DNA of 64,000 nt, taken from assembly GCF_014042015.1 (NCBI RefSeq), contig NZ_CP059493.1, positions 1 through 64,000 of the forward strand. Reading direction: 5' to 3'. Numbering within the stretch: the first letter of the stretch is position 1; each line of letters opens with the position of its first letter. The DNA comes from Actinotalea sp. JY-7876 (lineage in GTDB: Bacteria > Actinomycetota > Actinomycetes > Actinomycetales > Cellulomonadaceae). A program made the translations under genes and the position numbers. Positions 34,132 through 41,618 of this stretch are shown piece after piece. Below the pieces are notes generated by a model. The model had not been told where the DNA came from. It saw nothing but the letters and a program-made list of their open reading frames with translations, and made no database searches.

Positions 34132-34857
34132 GTGACCGACGCGACCGGCGCCCCCGGCGCGACCGGCGCACCCGACGTCCTGGCCGTCGACGTCTGGTCC
34201 GACGTCGCGTGCCCCTGGTGCTACCTGGGCACCCGCCGCTTCGCGGAGGGGGTGCGCCGGTTCGCCGGGGCGCGCGCCGCCGAGGGCCGTGCCGTGCCCG
34301 AGGTCCGCCTCACGCACCACTCGTTCGAGCTGTCCCCGGACACGCCCGTGGACTTCGACGGCACCGCGGCGGACTTCCTCGCCCGCCACAAGGGCGTGCC
34401 GATGGCGCAGGCGGTGCAGATGCAGGCGCAGGTCGCGGAGCTGGCGGCCGACGCGGGCCTGACCATGGACTTCGCGCGCGTCCGGCACACGAAGACGCTC
34501 ACGGCGCACGAGCTGATCCACCTCGCGCACGCGCACGGGCGTCAGGCCGAGATGGTCGAGCGGCTCTTCCGCGCGTACTTCACGGAGGGCCGGCACGTCG
34601 GCCGGACCGAGGACCTCGCCGACCTGGCCGCCGACGTGGGCCTGGACCGCGACGAGGTCGTGGCCGCGCTCGAGGCCGGCACCTACGCCGACGCGGTGGC
34701 CGCCGACGTCGCGCAGGCCCGGGTGTACGGCATCACCGGCGTGCCGTTCTTCGTCCTGGACGGGCGCTACGGGGTCTCCGGCGCGCAGGACCCGGCGGTC
34801 TTCGCCGCCGGCCTCGAGCAGGCGGCGTCGGACTCCACGTCCGGAGCCGACGACTGA
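34132..34857 (+). CDS. DsbA/FrnE-like thioredoxin-fold oxidoreductase
   Basis: Cytoplasmic thiol oxidoreductase of the DsbA superfamily (FrnE group). The active site is Cys27-Pro-Trp-Cys30 in DVACPWCYLG. After the helical insertion, the cis-Pro loop appears as GITGVPFFVLDGRYGVSGAQ (about 201-220). Length 241 is typical and there is no signal peptide. FrnE-type proteins are implicated in polyketide biosynthesis or oxidative stress, but no such genes surround it, so a general redox role is likelier. The GTG at 34132 gives a short Gly/Ala/Thr-rich lead. It converges with the EAL/HDOD gene, only 6 bases apart, with no terminator between. Confidence 0.88.
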   Translation: MTDATGAPGATGAPDVLAVDVWSDVACPWCYLGTRRFAEGVRRFAGARAAEGRAVPEVRLTHHSFELSPDTPVDFDGTAADFLARHKGVPMAQAVQMQAQVAELAADAGLTMDFARVRHTKTLTAHELIHLAHAHGRQAEMVERLFRAYFTEGRHVGRTEDLADLAADVGLDRDEVVAALEAGTYADAVAADVAQARVYGITGVPFFVLDGRYGVSGAQDPAVFAAGLEQAASDSTSGADD

Positions 34858-34863
34858 CGCGCG

Positions 34864-36123
34864 CTAGCGGCGGACCGGTGCCAGCGGGTCGTCGGCCAGC
34901 TCGCCGCCGATCGCCCGTGCCGTGGCGAGCGCCTCGGCCAGGCACCGCATGTAGGCGGCGGAGACCTCGGCGGGGAGCATCCCGGCCGTGAGCACCCCGG
35001 TGGAGTCCTTGCGCTCGTGGGCCCGCACGGCGACGAGGGCGGCGCCGAGCGCGCCCTCGCCGCGAACCGCACCACGCACGACCTCGGACACGCCGACCTT
35101 GTCGAGCAGCACGTCGACGGGGACGGCGATCTGGCCGGCGAGCGCGGTGAGCATGCCGACCGTGTAGCCCGCAGGGTCGCCCGTGAGCGTCTCGCACGTC
35201 AGCGCGCGGGCGAGGATGAACCACAGGCTGTCCATCGCCCCCGGCCGGGCGCCGAGGAGGAGGCCCGAGACGAGGGTGGTGACCTCGCGGGCCCCGAGCA
35301 GGACCACCGCCTGGTGTGCGGTGTCGACCGGCGCCGCGAGCGAGAACGCGCCGCTGTTCACGAGGTGGAGCAGGCGCAGCGTGAGCACGGGGTCCGTGTC
35401 GACGACCTGCGCGACCTCCGCCATGGGGGTCTCCGGCTGCTGAAGCAGGTGGAGCAGGGCCAGGCACTGGAGCTCGCCGGCGCGCAGCACGCGCTCCGGC
35501 GGCGGCGGCTCGGCCTGGGCCCGCACGGCGTGGCCGCCGTAGAGGGCGTCGACACCGGCCGCGCGGCACTCACGCACCGCGGCGTCGTCGTGCACGTCCG
35601 GCGCCAGCGCTCGCACGCCGGCCCGGTGCAGCCGGTGGACGAGCACCGACAGGGGGAGCGCGGTCCGCCGGTCGACGACGGCGTAGCCGACGGAGCCGAG
35701 CAGCGCGTCCTGCGCGGGCAGCCCGCGGTAGCCGGTCAGCGCGAGGTCGACGCCCAGGGCGCGCAGCACGGCCGTGCGCTCGCGGGCGTCGTCCCGGTCC
35801 TCGAAGCCGAGCGGCAGCTCGAGCACGAGGCGGCCGGGGGCCGACGGCGCGGGCAGGTGCCCGTCGAGCATGGCCGGCGTGGCGGGCAGGAACGCGTAGC
35901 GGTCCGCGACGACGTCGGGCAGGTGCAGGGCGAGGTAGTGGTCGTGCGCGTCGGGGTGCTCCGCCTCGGTCTCGGGCCCGCGCTGCGCCGGCACGACCGG
36001 GGGTGCCGGCGCGACGGAGACGACGTACCCGACGACGCGGCCGTCGAGCGTCGTGACCGGGTCACGGTGGATCGTGGGGCCCTGGGGCCGCGCCTCAGCC
36101 GGCGCCGCGGCCGCCACCGTCAC
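34864..36123 (-). CDS. Degenerate EAL plus HDOD signalling protein
   Basis: A 419-residue protein of the YuxH type. The N-terminal half (about 15-205) has an EAL-like fold: IHRDPVTTLDGRVVGYVV matches the start of such domains, but the EAL motif and the metal-binding Glu/Asp residues are absent, so it is probably not a c-di-GMP phosphodiesterase. The C-terminal half (about 210-400) is an HDOD domain with LLHLLQQPETPMAEVAQVV, DPVLTLRLLHLVNSGAF and VLLGAREVTTLV. The GTG at 36123 overlaps the fliW stop (GTGA), making it the last gene of the flgN-flgK-flgL-fliW operon. The context suggests a role in flagellar or chemotaxis control. Domain calls are solid; function is inference. Confidence 0.85.
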   Translation of the reverse strand: MTVAAAAPAEARPQGPTIHRDPVTTLDGRVVGYVVSVAPAPPVVPAQRGPETEAEHPDAHDHYLALHLPDVVADRYAFLPATPAMLDGHLPAPSAPGRLVLELPLGFEDRDDARERTAVLRALGVDLALTGYRGLPAQDALLGSVGYAVVDRRTALPLSVLVHRLHRAGVRALAPDVHDDAAVRECRAAGVDALYGGHAVRAQAEPPPPERVLRAGELQCLALLHLLQQPETPMAEVAQVVDTDPVLTLRLLHLVNSGAFSLAAPVDTAHQAVVLLGAREVTTLVSGLLLGARPGAMDSLWFILARALTCETLTGDPAGYTVGMLTALAGQIAVPVDVLLDKVGVSEVVRGAVRGEGALGAALVAVRAHERKDSTGVLTAGMLPAEVSAAYMRCLAEALATARAIGGELADDPLAPVRR

Positions 36124-36542
36124 GCCGCCGTCAGCGGCGCGCGCAGGGGCCACCTGTCGTCGTCGAGCACCACCTGCAGGGCCGTCCCGGTCGAGGCGTT
36201 GACGGCGACCGGCGCGAGGAGGTTCGCGGTCGGCGGCGCGTCGCCCTGGCCCGGGTGGACGACGACCAGCAGGACGGCGTCGTCGGTGCCGAGGGTCTCG
36301 CGCGTCGAGCCGTCCAGCTCGGGCGCGTAGTCCGGGAAGTACGCGCGCGGCGGCACGAGGAAGAGCCGGACGTCGGGCTCCTGCGTGCTGCGCAGCGTGA
36401 AGAGGTAGCCGGTGTCGTCGACCGCCGCGAGCGAGAAGGTGCGCAGGTCCCGCAGGCCCGGCGGCGGCGTGGCGAAGTCGAGGACGTCGGCGACGGTCCG
36501 GGCGTGCGGGGGCGTCGCGGTGTCGGTCACGGTCACGGTCAT
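36120..36542 (-). CDS. fliW: Flagellar assembly factor FliW
   Basis: FliW binds flagellin and the RNA-binding regulator CsrA; free FliW releases flagellin mRNA from CsrA repression. The 140-residue product has the family's beta-barrel features, with VLDFATPPPGLRDLRTFSL (about 20-38) and LLAPVAVNASTGTALQVVLDD (split around 107-127) as landmarks. The ATG at 36542 overlaps the flgL stop (ATGA). Being co-transcribed with flgK and flgL, which like flagellin are exported filament components, fits a checkpoint that measures export. csrA itself is not in the window and would be expected nearby. Confidence 0.93.
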   Translation of the reverse strand: MTVTVTDTATPPHARTVADVLDFATPPPGLRDLRTFSLAAVDDTGYLFTLRSTQEPDVRLFLVPPRAYFPDYAPELDGSTRETLGTDDAVLLVVVHPGQGDAPPTANLLAPVAVNASTGTALQVVLDDDRWPLRAPLTAA

Positions 36543-37426
36543 CGCAGGAACTCCATCAGGCTGGGCTGCAGGACGCGGGCGGCGGCGCCGAGGGCGCCCT
36601 GGTAGGCGACCTCCTGCATCTGCAGCTCGACGATGACCTCGGCGAGGTCGATGTCCTCGATCGCGGACAGCTGGCTCTTGAGGTCGGCGTCGACCTTCTG
36701 CAGCGACGTCTGCGCGGTCAGGGCGGCGTTGTGGCGGGTGCCGACCCCGGCGAGCTCGCCCAGCATGGTGGTCATCCGCTGGTCGATCTCGCCGAGCCGG
36801 GGCCCGACCTCCACGCCCGCGCGGAGATCCGCGACGATCGAGTCGATGAGCGCGAACACGGAGTCGGCGCCGTCGCCGAAGGCCTGGGAACCGTCATGGT
36901 CCGCGCGCACGAGCGACTCGGGTCCGAGGCGGCGCTGGACCGTCCCGTCGGTGGTGCCCTGCCATGCGTAGGAGCCCTCGGTGAACGCCTGCGGCCGGTC
37001 CGAGGTCCCGGCGAAGACCGAGCGGCCGTTGTACCGCGTGTTCGCCTGGCTGAGCAGGCCGTCCCGGATGCCCTCGAGCTCGACCGCGATGGCCTCGCGG
37101 GAGATGGCGTTGAGGGTGCCGCTGCTGGCGCCCTGGACCGTGAGGTCGCGCGCCTTGCGGAGCGAGGCGACCGAGGTCTGCAGCGCGGAGTCGACGGTCG
37201 TGAGCCAGGCGACGGCGTCGTCCGCGTTGCGGGCGTGCTGCTCGGCGGCACGGCGCTCGGCGCGCAGCTGCATCGCCTGGCCGGTGCCGCCGGGGTCGTC
37301 CGACGGCTTGGTGATGACCTTGCCGCCGGACATGCGGCCCTGCAGGTCGGCCATCCTGGACAGGTTGACCTGCAGGTTCGCGAGCGTCGAGCGCTGCACG
37401 GTCTGGTGCGTCACGCGGTTGATCAC
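36539..37426 (-). CDS. flgL: Flagellar hook-associated protein 3 FlgL
   Basis: Junction protein between hook and filament. The 295-residue product starts MINRVTHQTVQRSTLANLQ and has the flagellin-like N-terminal coiled coil with GKVITKPSDDPGGTGQAMQLR split around 35-55, and a C-terminal helix LAEVIVELQMQEVAYQGALGA ending in a conserved LQPSLMEFL. The GTG at 37426 is chosen because it gives the canonical start directly after the flgK stop; the frame remains open far upstream inside flgK. Overlaps fliW by ATGA. Confidence 0.94.
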   Translation of the reverse strand: MINRVTHQTVQRSTLANLQVNLSRMADLQGRMSGGKVITKPSDDPGGTGQAMQLRAERRAAEQHARNADDAVAWLTTVDSALQTSVASLRKARDLTVQGASSGTLNAISREAIAVELEGIRDGLLSQANTRYNGRSVFAGTSDRPQAFTEGSYAWQGTTDGTVQRRLGPESLVRADHDGSQAFGDGADSVFALIDSIVADLRAGVEVGPRLGEIDQRMTTMLGELAGVGTRHNAALTAQTSLQKVDADLKSQLSAIEDIDLAEVIVELQMQEVAYQGALGAAARVLQPSLMEFLR

Positions 37427-37428
37427 GT

Positions 37429-38856
37429 CTACCTCCCCACCACGCCGGTGCGGTTGATGAGCACGTCGAGCATCTCGTCGATCGCCGTGAGGACGCGGGC
37501 GGCCCCCTCGTAGGCCCGCTGGAACGCGAGCATGTTCACCGACTCCTCGTCGAGGTCGACGCTGGCCTGCGAGAGCTGGAGATTCTCGGCGGTCGCGCGG
37601 GTCGTCTCGGTGACGGCGGCGCGCTGCGCGGCGGACCGGCTCGTGACCCCGAGGTCCACGACCCACGCACGCCAGCTCGCGTCCGGGCCGTCCGACGCCG
37701 TGGCGAGCTGCGAGATGCGGTCGGCGACCGAGCCGTCGAAGGCACCCTTGCCGGCGTCGCCCGCCGCGATCTGGCCGGCGTCGGTCACCGCGAGCGAGAG
37801 CCCGAGCGCGGCCGGCTGACCGGCGCCGAGCGTGAAGAAGTCGCCGCCCGCGGCTCCCGCGGGGGTCTGCGCGCCGGCGTGGATCGCGTTGACGGCGTCG
37901 TGGAGCGTGCGCGCGACGTCGTCCCACGCGTTCGCGGCGTCGGCGAGCAGGCCGCCGGAGGACGCCGGCGCCAGGGTCGCGAGGTGCCCGGCGATCGCGC
38001 CGCCCTCCAGGGGCAGCGGCGTGCCGTCGGCCCAGCGGACCGCCACGGGATCGGGAGTCGAGGGCGGCTGGCCGATGCCGCCGGCCATCTCGCGCGATCC
38101 GGTCAGGACCAGGCTCGTGGCAGTGGTGCCGCGGACCAGCATGTTGCCGCCGACGACGACGTCCATGGTCCCGTCCGCGCGCTCGCGGCCCGTGGCGCCC
38201 ACGAGCCCCGAGAGCGTCGTGACCAGCTGGTCGCGCCGGTCCATGAGCTCGTTGGCCGAGCCGCCCGCGACGAGCACCGAGCGGATGGAGTCGTTGAGCT
38301 CGGCGATCGCCGTGGCCGTCGTGTTCACGTCGGCGACCAGGGCCTCCGCCTGGGTGCGGGTCTGGGTCCACTGCGTCTGCACGGCGCGGTAGCCGTCGGA
38401 GACCTGCGTGACCAGGGCGCGGGCGTCGCCGAGGAGGACCTCGCGGGCCGCCGGGTCGTTCGCGTTGTTGCCGACGCCCTGCCACGCGGCCCAGAAGGCA
38501 CTCAGCGCGGCGGCCGGTCCCGTCGTGCCGGGCTCGGTGACGCTGGCCTCGAGCCGGCCGAGGGCCGCCGCGCGGGTGTTCTGGAAGGAGGCGCTCGACG
38601 TCGTCGCGCGCAGGCGGGCGTCGAGGAAGGCGTCGTCCATGCGCGTGATGCCCGTGACGCGCACGCCGTTGCCCGCGCCCTGCGGCGTGGAGAACATCGA
38701 CGGCGCGGACAGCGCGCTGACCGACTCCGTCGTGGTGCGCTGACGCGTGTAGCCGGCGGTGTTCGCGTTCGCCATGTTCTGGCCGGCGACCTCGAGCGCC
38801 TGGCGCTGGGCGATGAGGGACGAGAGGGCGGTCCCGAGCCCCGAGAACGTGCTCAC
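37429..38856 (-). CDS. flgK: Flagellar hook-associated protein 1 FlgK
   Basis: Hook-filament junction protein of 475 residues. The N-terminus MSTFSGLGTALSSLIAQRQAL followed by NMANANTAGYTRQRT is the flagellar rod/hook (FlgB-FlgK type) signature, and the C-terminus has SVNMLAFQRAYEGAARVLTAIDEML split over about 440-465, the shared axial-protein C-terminal helix. Exported by the flagellar type III system, so no Sec signal peptide. The GTG at 38856 overlaps the flgN stop (GTGA). The stop lies 2 bases before the flgL GTG. Confidence 0.94.
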   Translation of the reverse strand: MSTFSGLGTALSSLIAQRQALEVAGQNMANANTAGYTRQRTTTESVSALSAPSMFSTPQGAGNGVRVTGITRMDDAFLDARLRATTSSASFQNTRAAALGRLEASVTEPGTTGPAAALSAFWAAWQGVGNNANDPAAREVLLGDARALVTQVSDGYRAVQTQWTQTRTQAEALVADVNTTATAIAELNDSIRSVLVAGGSANELMDRRDQLVTTLSGLVGATGRERADGTMDVVVGGNMLVRGTTATSLVLTGSREMAGGIGQPPSTPDPVAVRWADGTPLPLEGGAIAGHLATLAPASSGGLLADAANAWDDVARTLHDAVNAIHAGAQTPAGAAGGDFFTLGAGQPAALGLSLAVTDAGQIAAGDAGKGAFDGSVADRISQLATASDGPDASWRAWVVDLGVTSRSAAQRAAVTETTRATAENLQLSQASVDLDEESVNMLAFQRAYEGAARVLTAIDEMLDVLINRTGVVGR

Positions 38857-39332
38857 AGCGCCTGGTCGAGCAGCACGCTGCCCGTGGTCGTCGCGGCCGC
38901 GCCGCGGGGGTCGTAGGTCTGGACGCTCTCCTGCAGGCTCATCAGCGTCTCCTGCGTGGCCCGGTGGGAGGTCGCGAGCAGGTCGCGGTTGCTCTCGGCG
39001 AGGCCGTTGATCTGGTCCGTGAGGGAGACGAAGGCCGCGTGGTGCTCGGCGAGGAGCTCGTCCCAGGGGGACGGCGCGTGCCGCGCGAGCTCGAGGAGGC
39101 TCGCTCCCTCGGTCCGGCCCAGCTCGCGGGCGGCGGCGTCGGCCTCGGCGGACCGGCCCAGCTCGGCCGTGCGGATCTGGGCGAGGACCGACTCGACCTC
39201 GCGCGTCGCGTGGCCCAGCCACTGCGTGCGGCCGCTGCTGAGCACCAGCTGCTCTTCCTCCAGCTTGAACAGCAGGAGCTCGAGGAGCTGGCGCTCGTGC
39301 CACAGCACCGCGGAGAGCGCGTTGAGGGCCAT
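38853..39332 (-). CDS. flgN: Flagellar chaperone FlgN
   Basis: Export chaperone for FlgK and FlgL, encoded directly ahead of them. The 159-residue product is almost wholly alpha-helical with heptad-like LLELLLFKLEEEQLVL near the N-terminus and an LTDQINGLAESNRDLLATSH helix (about 105-124), the usual FlgN pattern. Sequence conservation in this family is low, so the call rests on length, helicity and operon position. The ATG at 39332 has AAGAAGGA upstream. It heads the minus-strand operon under a sigma-28-type promoter at 39396-39423. Confidence 0.85.
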   Translation of the reverse strand: MALNALSAVLWHERQLLELLLFKLEEEQLVLSSGRTQWLGHATREVESVLAQIRTAELGRSAEADAAARELGRTEGASLLELARHAPSPWDELLAEHHAAFVSLTDQINGLAESNRDLLATSHRATQETLMSLQESVQTYDPRGAAATTTGSVLLDQAL

Positions 39333-39395
39333 GAGGTCAGTCCTTCTTCCGTGCGGTCACGTCGACGGGCAGCGGGAGCCGCTGTCCTGACCGGA

Positions 39396-39423
39396 TGATC
39401 GGCCGGACGGCGCCCTGTGTGAC
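39396..39423 (-). promoter_or_regulatory. Sigma-28-type promoter of flgN-flgK-flgL-fliW
   Basis: On the minus strand GTCAC, then 15 bases, then GCCGATCA. The -10 is identical to those of fliC and fliM and the spacing is the same; only the first base of the -35 differs. Predicted transcript start near 39389, leaving a leader of about 57 bases before the flgN ATG. Confidence 0.6.
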
Positions 39424-39459
39424 CCTTTCCGTTGGGCCATCTGAGCATCGGCGGCCAAA

Positions 39460-39475
39460 TGTGACGCACGTCACA
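39460..39475. promoter_or_regulatory. Perfect CRP/GlxR-type operator
   Basis: TGTGACGCACGTCACA is a perfect 7-base inverted repeat that fits the cAMP-receptor-protein consensus TGTGA-N6-TCACA exactly. It lies between the divergent flgN and fliA genes. Confidence 0.7.
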
Positions 39476-39532
39476 CAACCGGGTCGGACATGGGCGTCCG
39501 CGTCCGGTTCGTCCTGGGACGTAACCGGGCAA

Positions 39533-39548
39533 TGTGAGCGCCAACACA
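39533..39548. promoter_or_regulatory. Second CRP/GlxR-type operator (one mismatch)
   Basis: TGTGAGCGCCAACACA matches TGTGA-N6-TCACA with one changed base in the right arm. Its centre lies 73 bases from that of the first site, about seven helical turns, so two bound dimers would face the same side of the DNA. Confidence 0.5.
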
Positions 39549-39559
39549 GGGTCCCGGCA

Positions 39560-39568
39560 TGTGGACAA
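39560..39568 (-). promoter_or_regulatory. DnaA box upstream of fliA
   Basis: TGTGGACAA, the reverse complement of the actinobacterial consensus TTGTCCACA, is a perfect nonamer 70 bases before the fliA start and next to the second CRP-type site. Confidence 0.5.
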
Positions 39569-39637
39569 CCCTGGGGAAAGGGCTTTCACCCGCGACGACT
39601 CCTCAAGGGTGATCATGCCGGTCCCGAGAACCACCCG

Positions 39638-40516
39638 GTGACCATCGCAGACCAGGCCGACGCGGCTCTCATCGTCGAGAACCTCCCGCTCGTCGGCTAC
39701 CACGTCAACGCCACCCTCAGCCGCGTGCCGTCGTACGTGTCGCGCTCGGACCTCGCGTCCGCCGGAGCGTTCGCGCTGGTCAAGGCCGCGAAGGCCTACG
39801 ACGCCAGCACCGGCGTCCCCTTCTCGCGCTACGCCTCGCTGCGCATCAAGGGCGCGCTGATCGACGAGCTCCGCGGCATGGACTGGGTCTCGCGCGGCGC
39901 CCGCCGCCGGGCCCGCCGCCTCGGCGAGGTCGTCGACGACCTGACCGCCACGCTGGGCCGCGCACCGTCCCGCACCGAGGTCGCCGAGGCGACCGGGATG
40001 ACGGTCGACGAGGTCGACGCCGCGCGCAGCGACGCCGACGTGCGCGTCGTGAGCATCGACGCGTTCGACGGCGTCGTCGCCGACCAGGTCGTCGCCGTCG
40101 GCGCCGGCCCGGAGGAGAGCCTGCTCGCCGCCGAGCGCCTGCAGTACCTGCACGCCGGCGTCGAGGCCCTGCCCGAGCGCATGCGGTACGTCGTGGAGGA
40201 GCTGTTCTTCCACGACCGCCCCGTCGTGGAGCTCGCCGAGGAGCTCGGCGTCACGCAGTCCCGGATCAGCCAGCTGCGCACGGCTGCCCTGCAGATGCTG
40301 CGCGACGGCATGAACGCGAGCCTCGACCCCGCGCTGGTCCAGCAGGCGGACCGGCCCGACGGCGTCGCGGAGCGCCGGCGCCAGGCGTACTACGCGGACG
40401 TCGCGGCGCGGGCCGCCGGTGCCGCGCACGCGAGCACGGTGAAGGTCGTCCCGCGTCCGCACGACGGCGCGCACGACGTCGCCGCGTCGCGCCGGCACGC
40501 GCTCGCCGTCGGCTGA
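39638..40516 (+). CDS. fliA: Flagellar sigma factor FliA (sigma-28/WhiG type)
   Basis: Alternative sigma factor for late flagellar genes. The 292-residue product has region 2 (about 15-85: LVGYHVNATLSRVPSYVSRSDL split around 17-38, then GVPFSRYASLRIKGALIDELR around 60-80), region 3 (about 95-160: RTEVAEATGMTVDEVDAA) and region 4 (about 180-225: LPERMRYVVEELFFHDRPV followed by LGVTQSRISQLRTAALQ, a helix-turn-helix). An extra Arg/Ala-rich tail of about 50 residues is unusual for FliA. The GTG at 39638 is chosen because it starts just ahead of the conserved core; the frame is open upstream through the control region. No flgM anti-sigma gene is seen in the window. Confidence 0.93.
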   Translation: MTIADQADAALIVENLPLVGYHVNATLSRVPSYVSRSDLASAGAFALVKAAKAYDASTGVPFSRYASLRIKGALIDELRGMDWVSRGARRRARRLGEVVDDLTATLGRAPSRTEVAEATGMTVDEVDAARSDADVRVVSIDAFDGVVADQVVAVGAGPEESLLAAERLQYLHAGVEALPERMRYVVEELFFHDRPVVELAEELGVTQSRISQLRTAALQMLRDGMNASLDPALVQQADRPDGVAERRRQAYYADVAARAAGAAHASTVKVVPRPHDGAHDVAASRRHALAVG

Positions 40517-40557
40517 GCCGGGCTCCCGGGCACTCGAAAAAAAGATCCGGCGGAAAC

Positions 40558-40585
40558 CTCATCGCCCGTCGGGCACCGCCGATCA
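40558..40585 (+). promoter_or_regulatory. Sigma-28-type promoter of fliC
   Basis: CTCAT (40558-40562), 15 bases, then GCCGATCA (40578-40585), with a seven-A tract at 40537-40543 that may serve as an UP element. Predicted start near 40592. The -10 and the next five bases (GTCGG) are the same as in the fliM promoter. Confidence 0.75.
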
Positions 40586-40595
40586 GTCGGGTGCT

Positions 40596-40611
40596 CGCCC
40601 ATGGATGGGCG
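40596..40611 (+). promoter_or_regulatory. ANGGA-loop hairpin in the fliC leader (candidate CsrA site)
   Basis: CGCCC and GGGCG pair perfectly around the hexaloop AUGGAU, presenting GGA as CsrA sites do. It begins about 4 bases after the predicted transcript start and lies 30 bases from the GGA of the Shine-Dalgarno sequence (AAGGAGGA, 40631-40638), a two-site layout like that of B. subtilis hag. CsrA itself is not in the window. Confidence 0.5.
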
Positions 40612-40643
40612 GCGACGTCCGACCCGTCTCAAGGAGGATTCTC

Positions 40644-41465
40644 ATGGGTCTCTCGATCAACCAGAACATCGCGGCGGTCAACAGCTACCGCAACCTGTCC
40701 AACACGCAGAACGACCTGAGCAAGTCGCTCGAGAAGCTCTCGTCCGGCTTCCGCATCAACCGCGCTGCGGACGACGCGGCCGGCCTGGCGATCTCCGAGG
40801 GCCTGCGCTCGCAGGTCGGTGGCCTCAAGGTCGCCGCCCGCAACGCCCAGGACGGCATCTCGGTCGTGCAGACCGCAGAAGGCGCCATGACCGAGGTCCA
40901 CGCCATCCTGCAGCGCCAGCGCGACCTGGCCGTGCAGGCCGGTAACGACTCGAACAACGAGGCTGCCCGCACCAACATCAAGGCCGAGTCGGACAGCCTC
41001 TCGCTGGAGCTGACCCGGATCGCCGACTCCACGAACTTCAACGGCGCCGAGCTGCTCAAGGGCGGCACGATGACGTTCCAGGTCGGGGCCGGCGCGGACG
41101 CCGCCACCAACCAGATCGAGGTCGACCTCGCGGACATCTCGGGTCTTGGCACCACCATCGGTAACCTGACCTTCGACACGGCGGAGAACGCCGCGCTGTC
41201 GATCGCCGCGATCGACACGGCGATCAGCTCCGTCTCGTCCGCTCGTGCCGGCTTCGGTTCGGTCCAGAACCGGTTCGAGCACACCATCAAGAACATCAAC
41301 GTCGCGGTGGAGAACCTGTCCGCGTCGGAGTCCCGCATCCGCGACACCGACATGGCGTCGGAGATGGTCTCGTTCACGCGGGCCCAGATCCTGTCGCAGG
41401 CCGGCACGTCGATGCTCGCGCAGGCCAACCAGATCCCCCAGGGCGTCCTCTCGCTCCTGCGCTGA
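40644..41465 (+). CDS. fliC: Flagellin
   Basis: Filament subunit, 273 residues. The N-terminal D0/D1 region (1-140) starts MGLSINQNIAAVNSYRNL and has KLSSGFRINRAADDAAGLAIS (split about 30-50) and the TLR5-type stretch LQRQRDLAVQAGNDSNN. The C-terminal D1/D0 (about 190-273) ends TSMLAQANQIPQGVLSLLR. The hypervariable middle is only about 50 residues, so domains D2/D3 are missing, giving a thin filament. The ATG at 40644 has the strong AAGGAGGA site; an in-frame ATG at 40605 lies inside the leader hairpin and is unlikely. It is a single-gene unit with its own promoter, leader hairpin and terminator. Confidence 0.97.
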   Translation: MGLSINQNIAAVNSYRNLSNTQNDLSKSLEKLSSGFRINRAADDAAGLAISEGLRSQVGGLKVAARNAQDGISVVQTAEGAMTEVHAILQRQRDLAVQAGNDSNNEAARTNIKAESDSLSLELTRIADSTNFNGAELLKGGTMTFQVGAGADAATNQIEVDLADISGLGTTIGNLTFDTAENAALSIAAIDTAISSVSSARAGFGSVQNRFEHTIKNINVAVENLSASESRIRDTDMASEMVSFTRAQILSQAGTSMLAQANQIPQGVLSLLR

Positions 41466-41524
41466 TCCGGGCCGCTCCGGCGGCACCTGAGCCAGCTCGG
41501 TACGACCAGCACGTCAGTGCACCA

Positions 41525-41567
41525 CCGGCCGACGGCGGGATGACGACGTCACCCCGCCGTCGGCCGG
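41525..41567 (+). terminator. fliC terminator
   Basis: A perfect 15-base-pair stem (41525-41539 with 41553-41567), loop containing a small TGAC/GTCA pair. It begins 60 bases after the fliC stop. Confidence 0.85.
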
Positions 41568-41618
41568 AGCCGTTCCGCCTTGCGAACACGAGGCGGCCTG
41601 ATCAGGAAGGAGTGAGTC

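Larger units (their letters stand above)
39333..39637. promoter_or_regulatory. Divergent flgN / fliA control region
   Basis: A 305-base gene-free region between the divergent flgN and fliA genes. It carries a sigma-28-type promoter for flgN (39396-39423, minus strand), two CRP-type palindromes (39460-39475 and 39533-39548) and a perfect actinobacterial DnaA box (39560-39568). The fliA promoter itself is not obvious; the gene begins 97 bases after the second CRP-type centre. Confidence 0.7.

Noticed and set aside
39445-39452. GCCGATGC on the minus strand as another flgN promoter
   Set aside because: The position 15 bases upstream lacks the TCA-type -35 and falls within the CRP-type palindrome; the site at 39396-39423 fits better.
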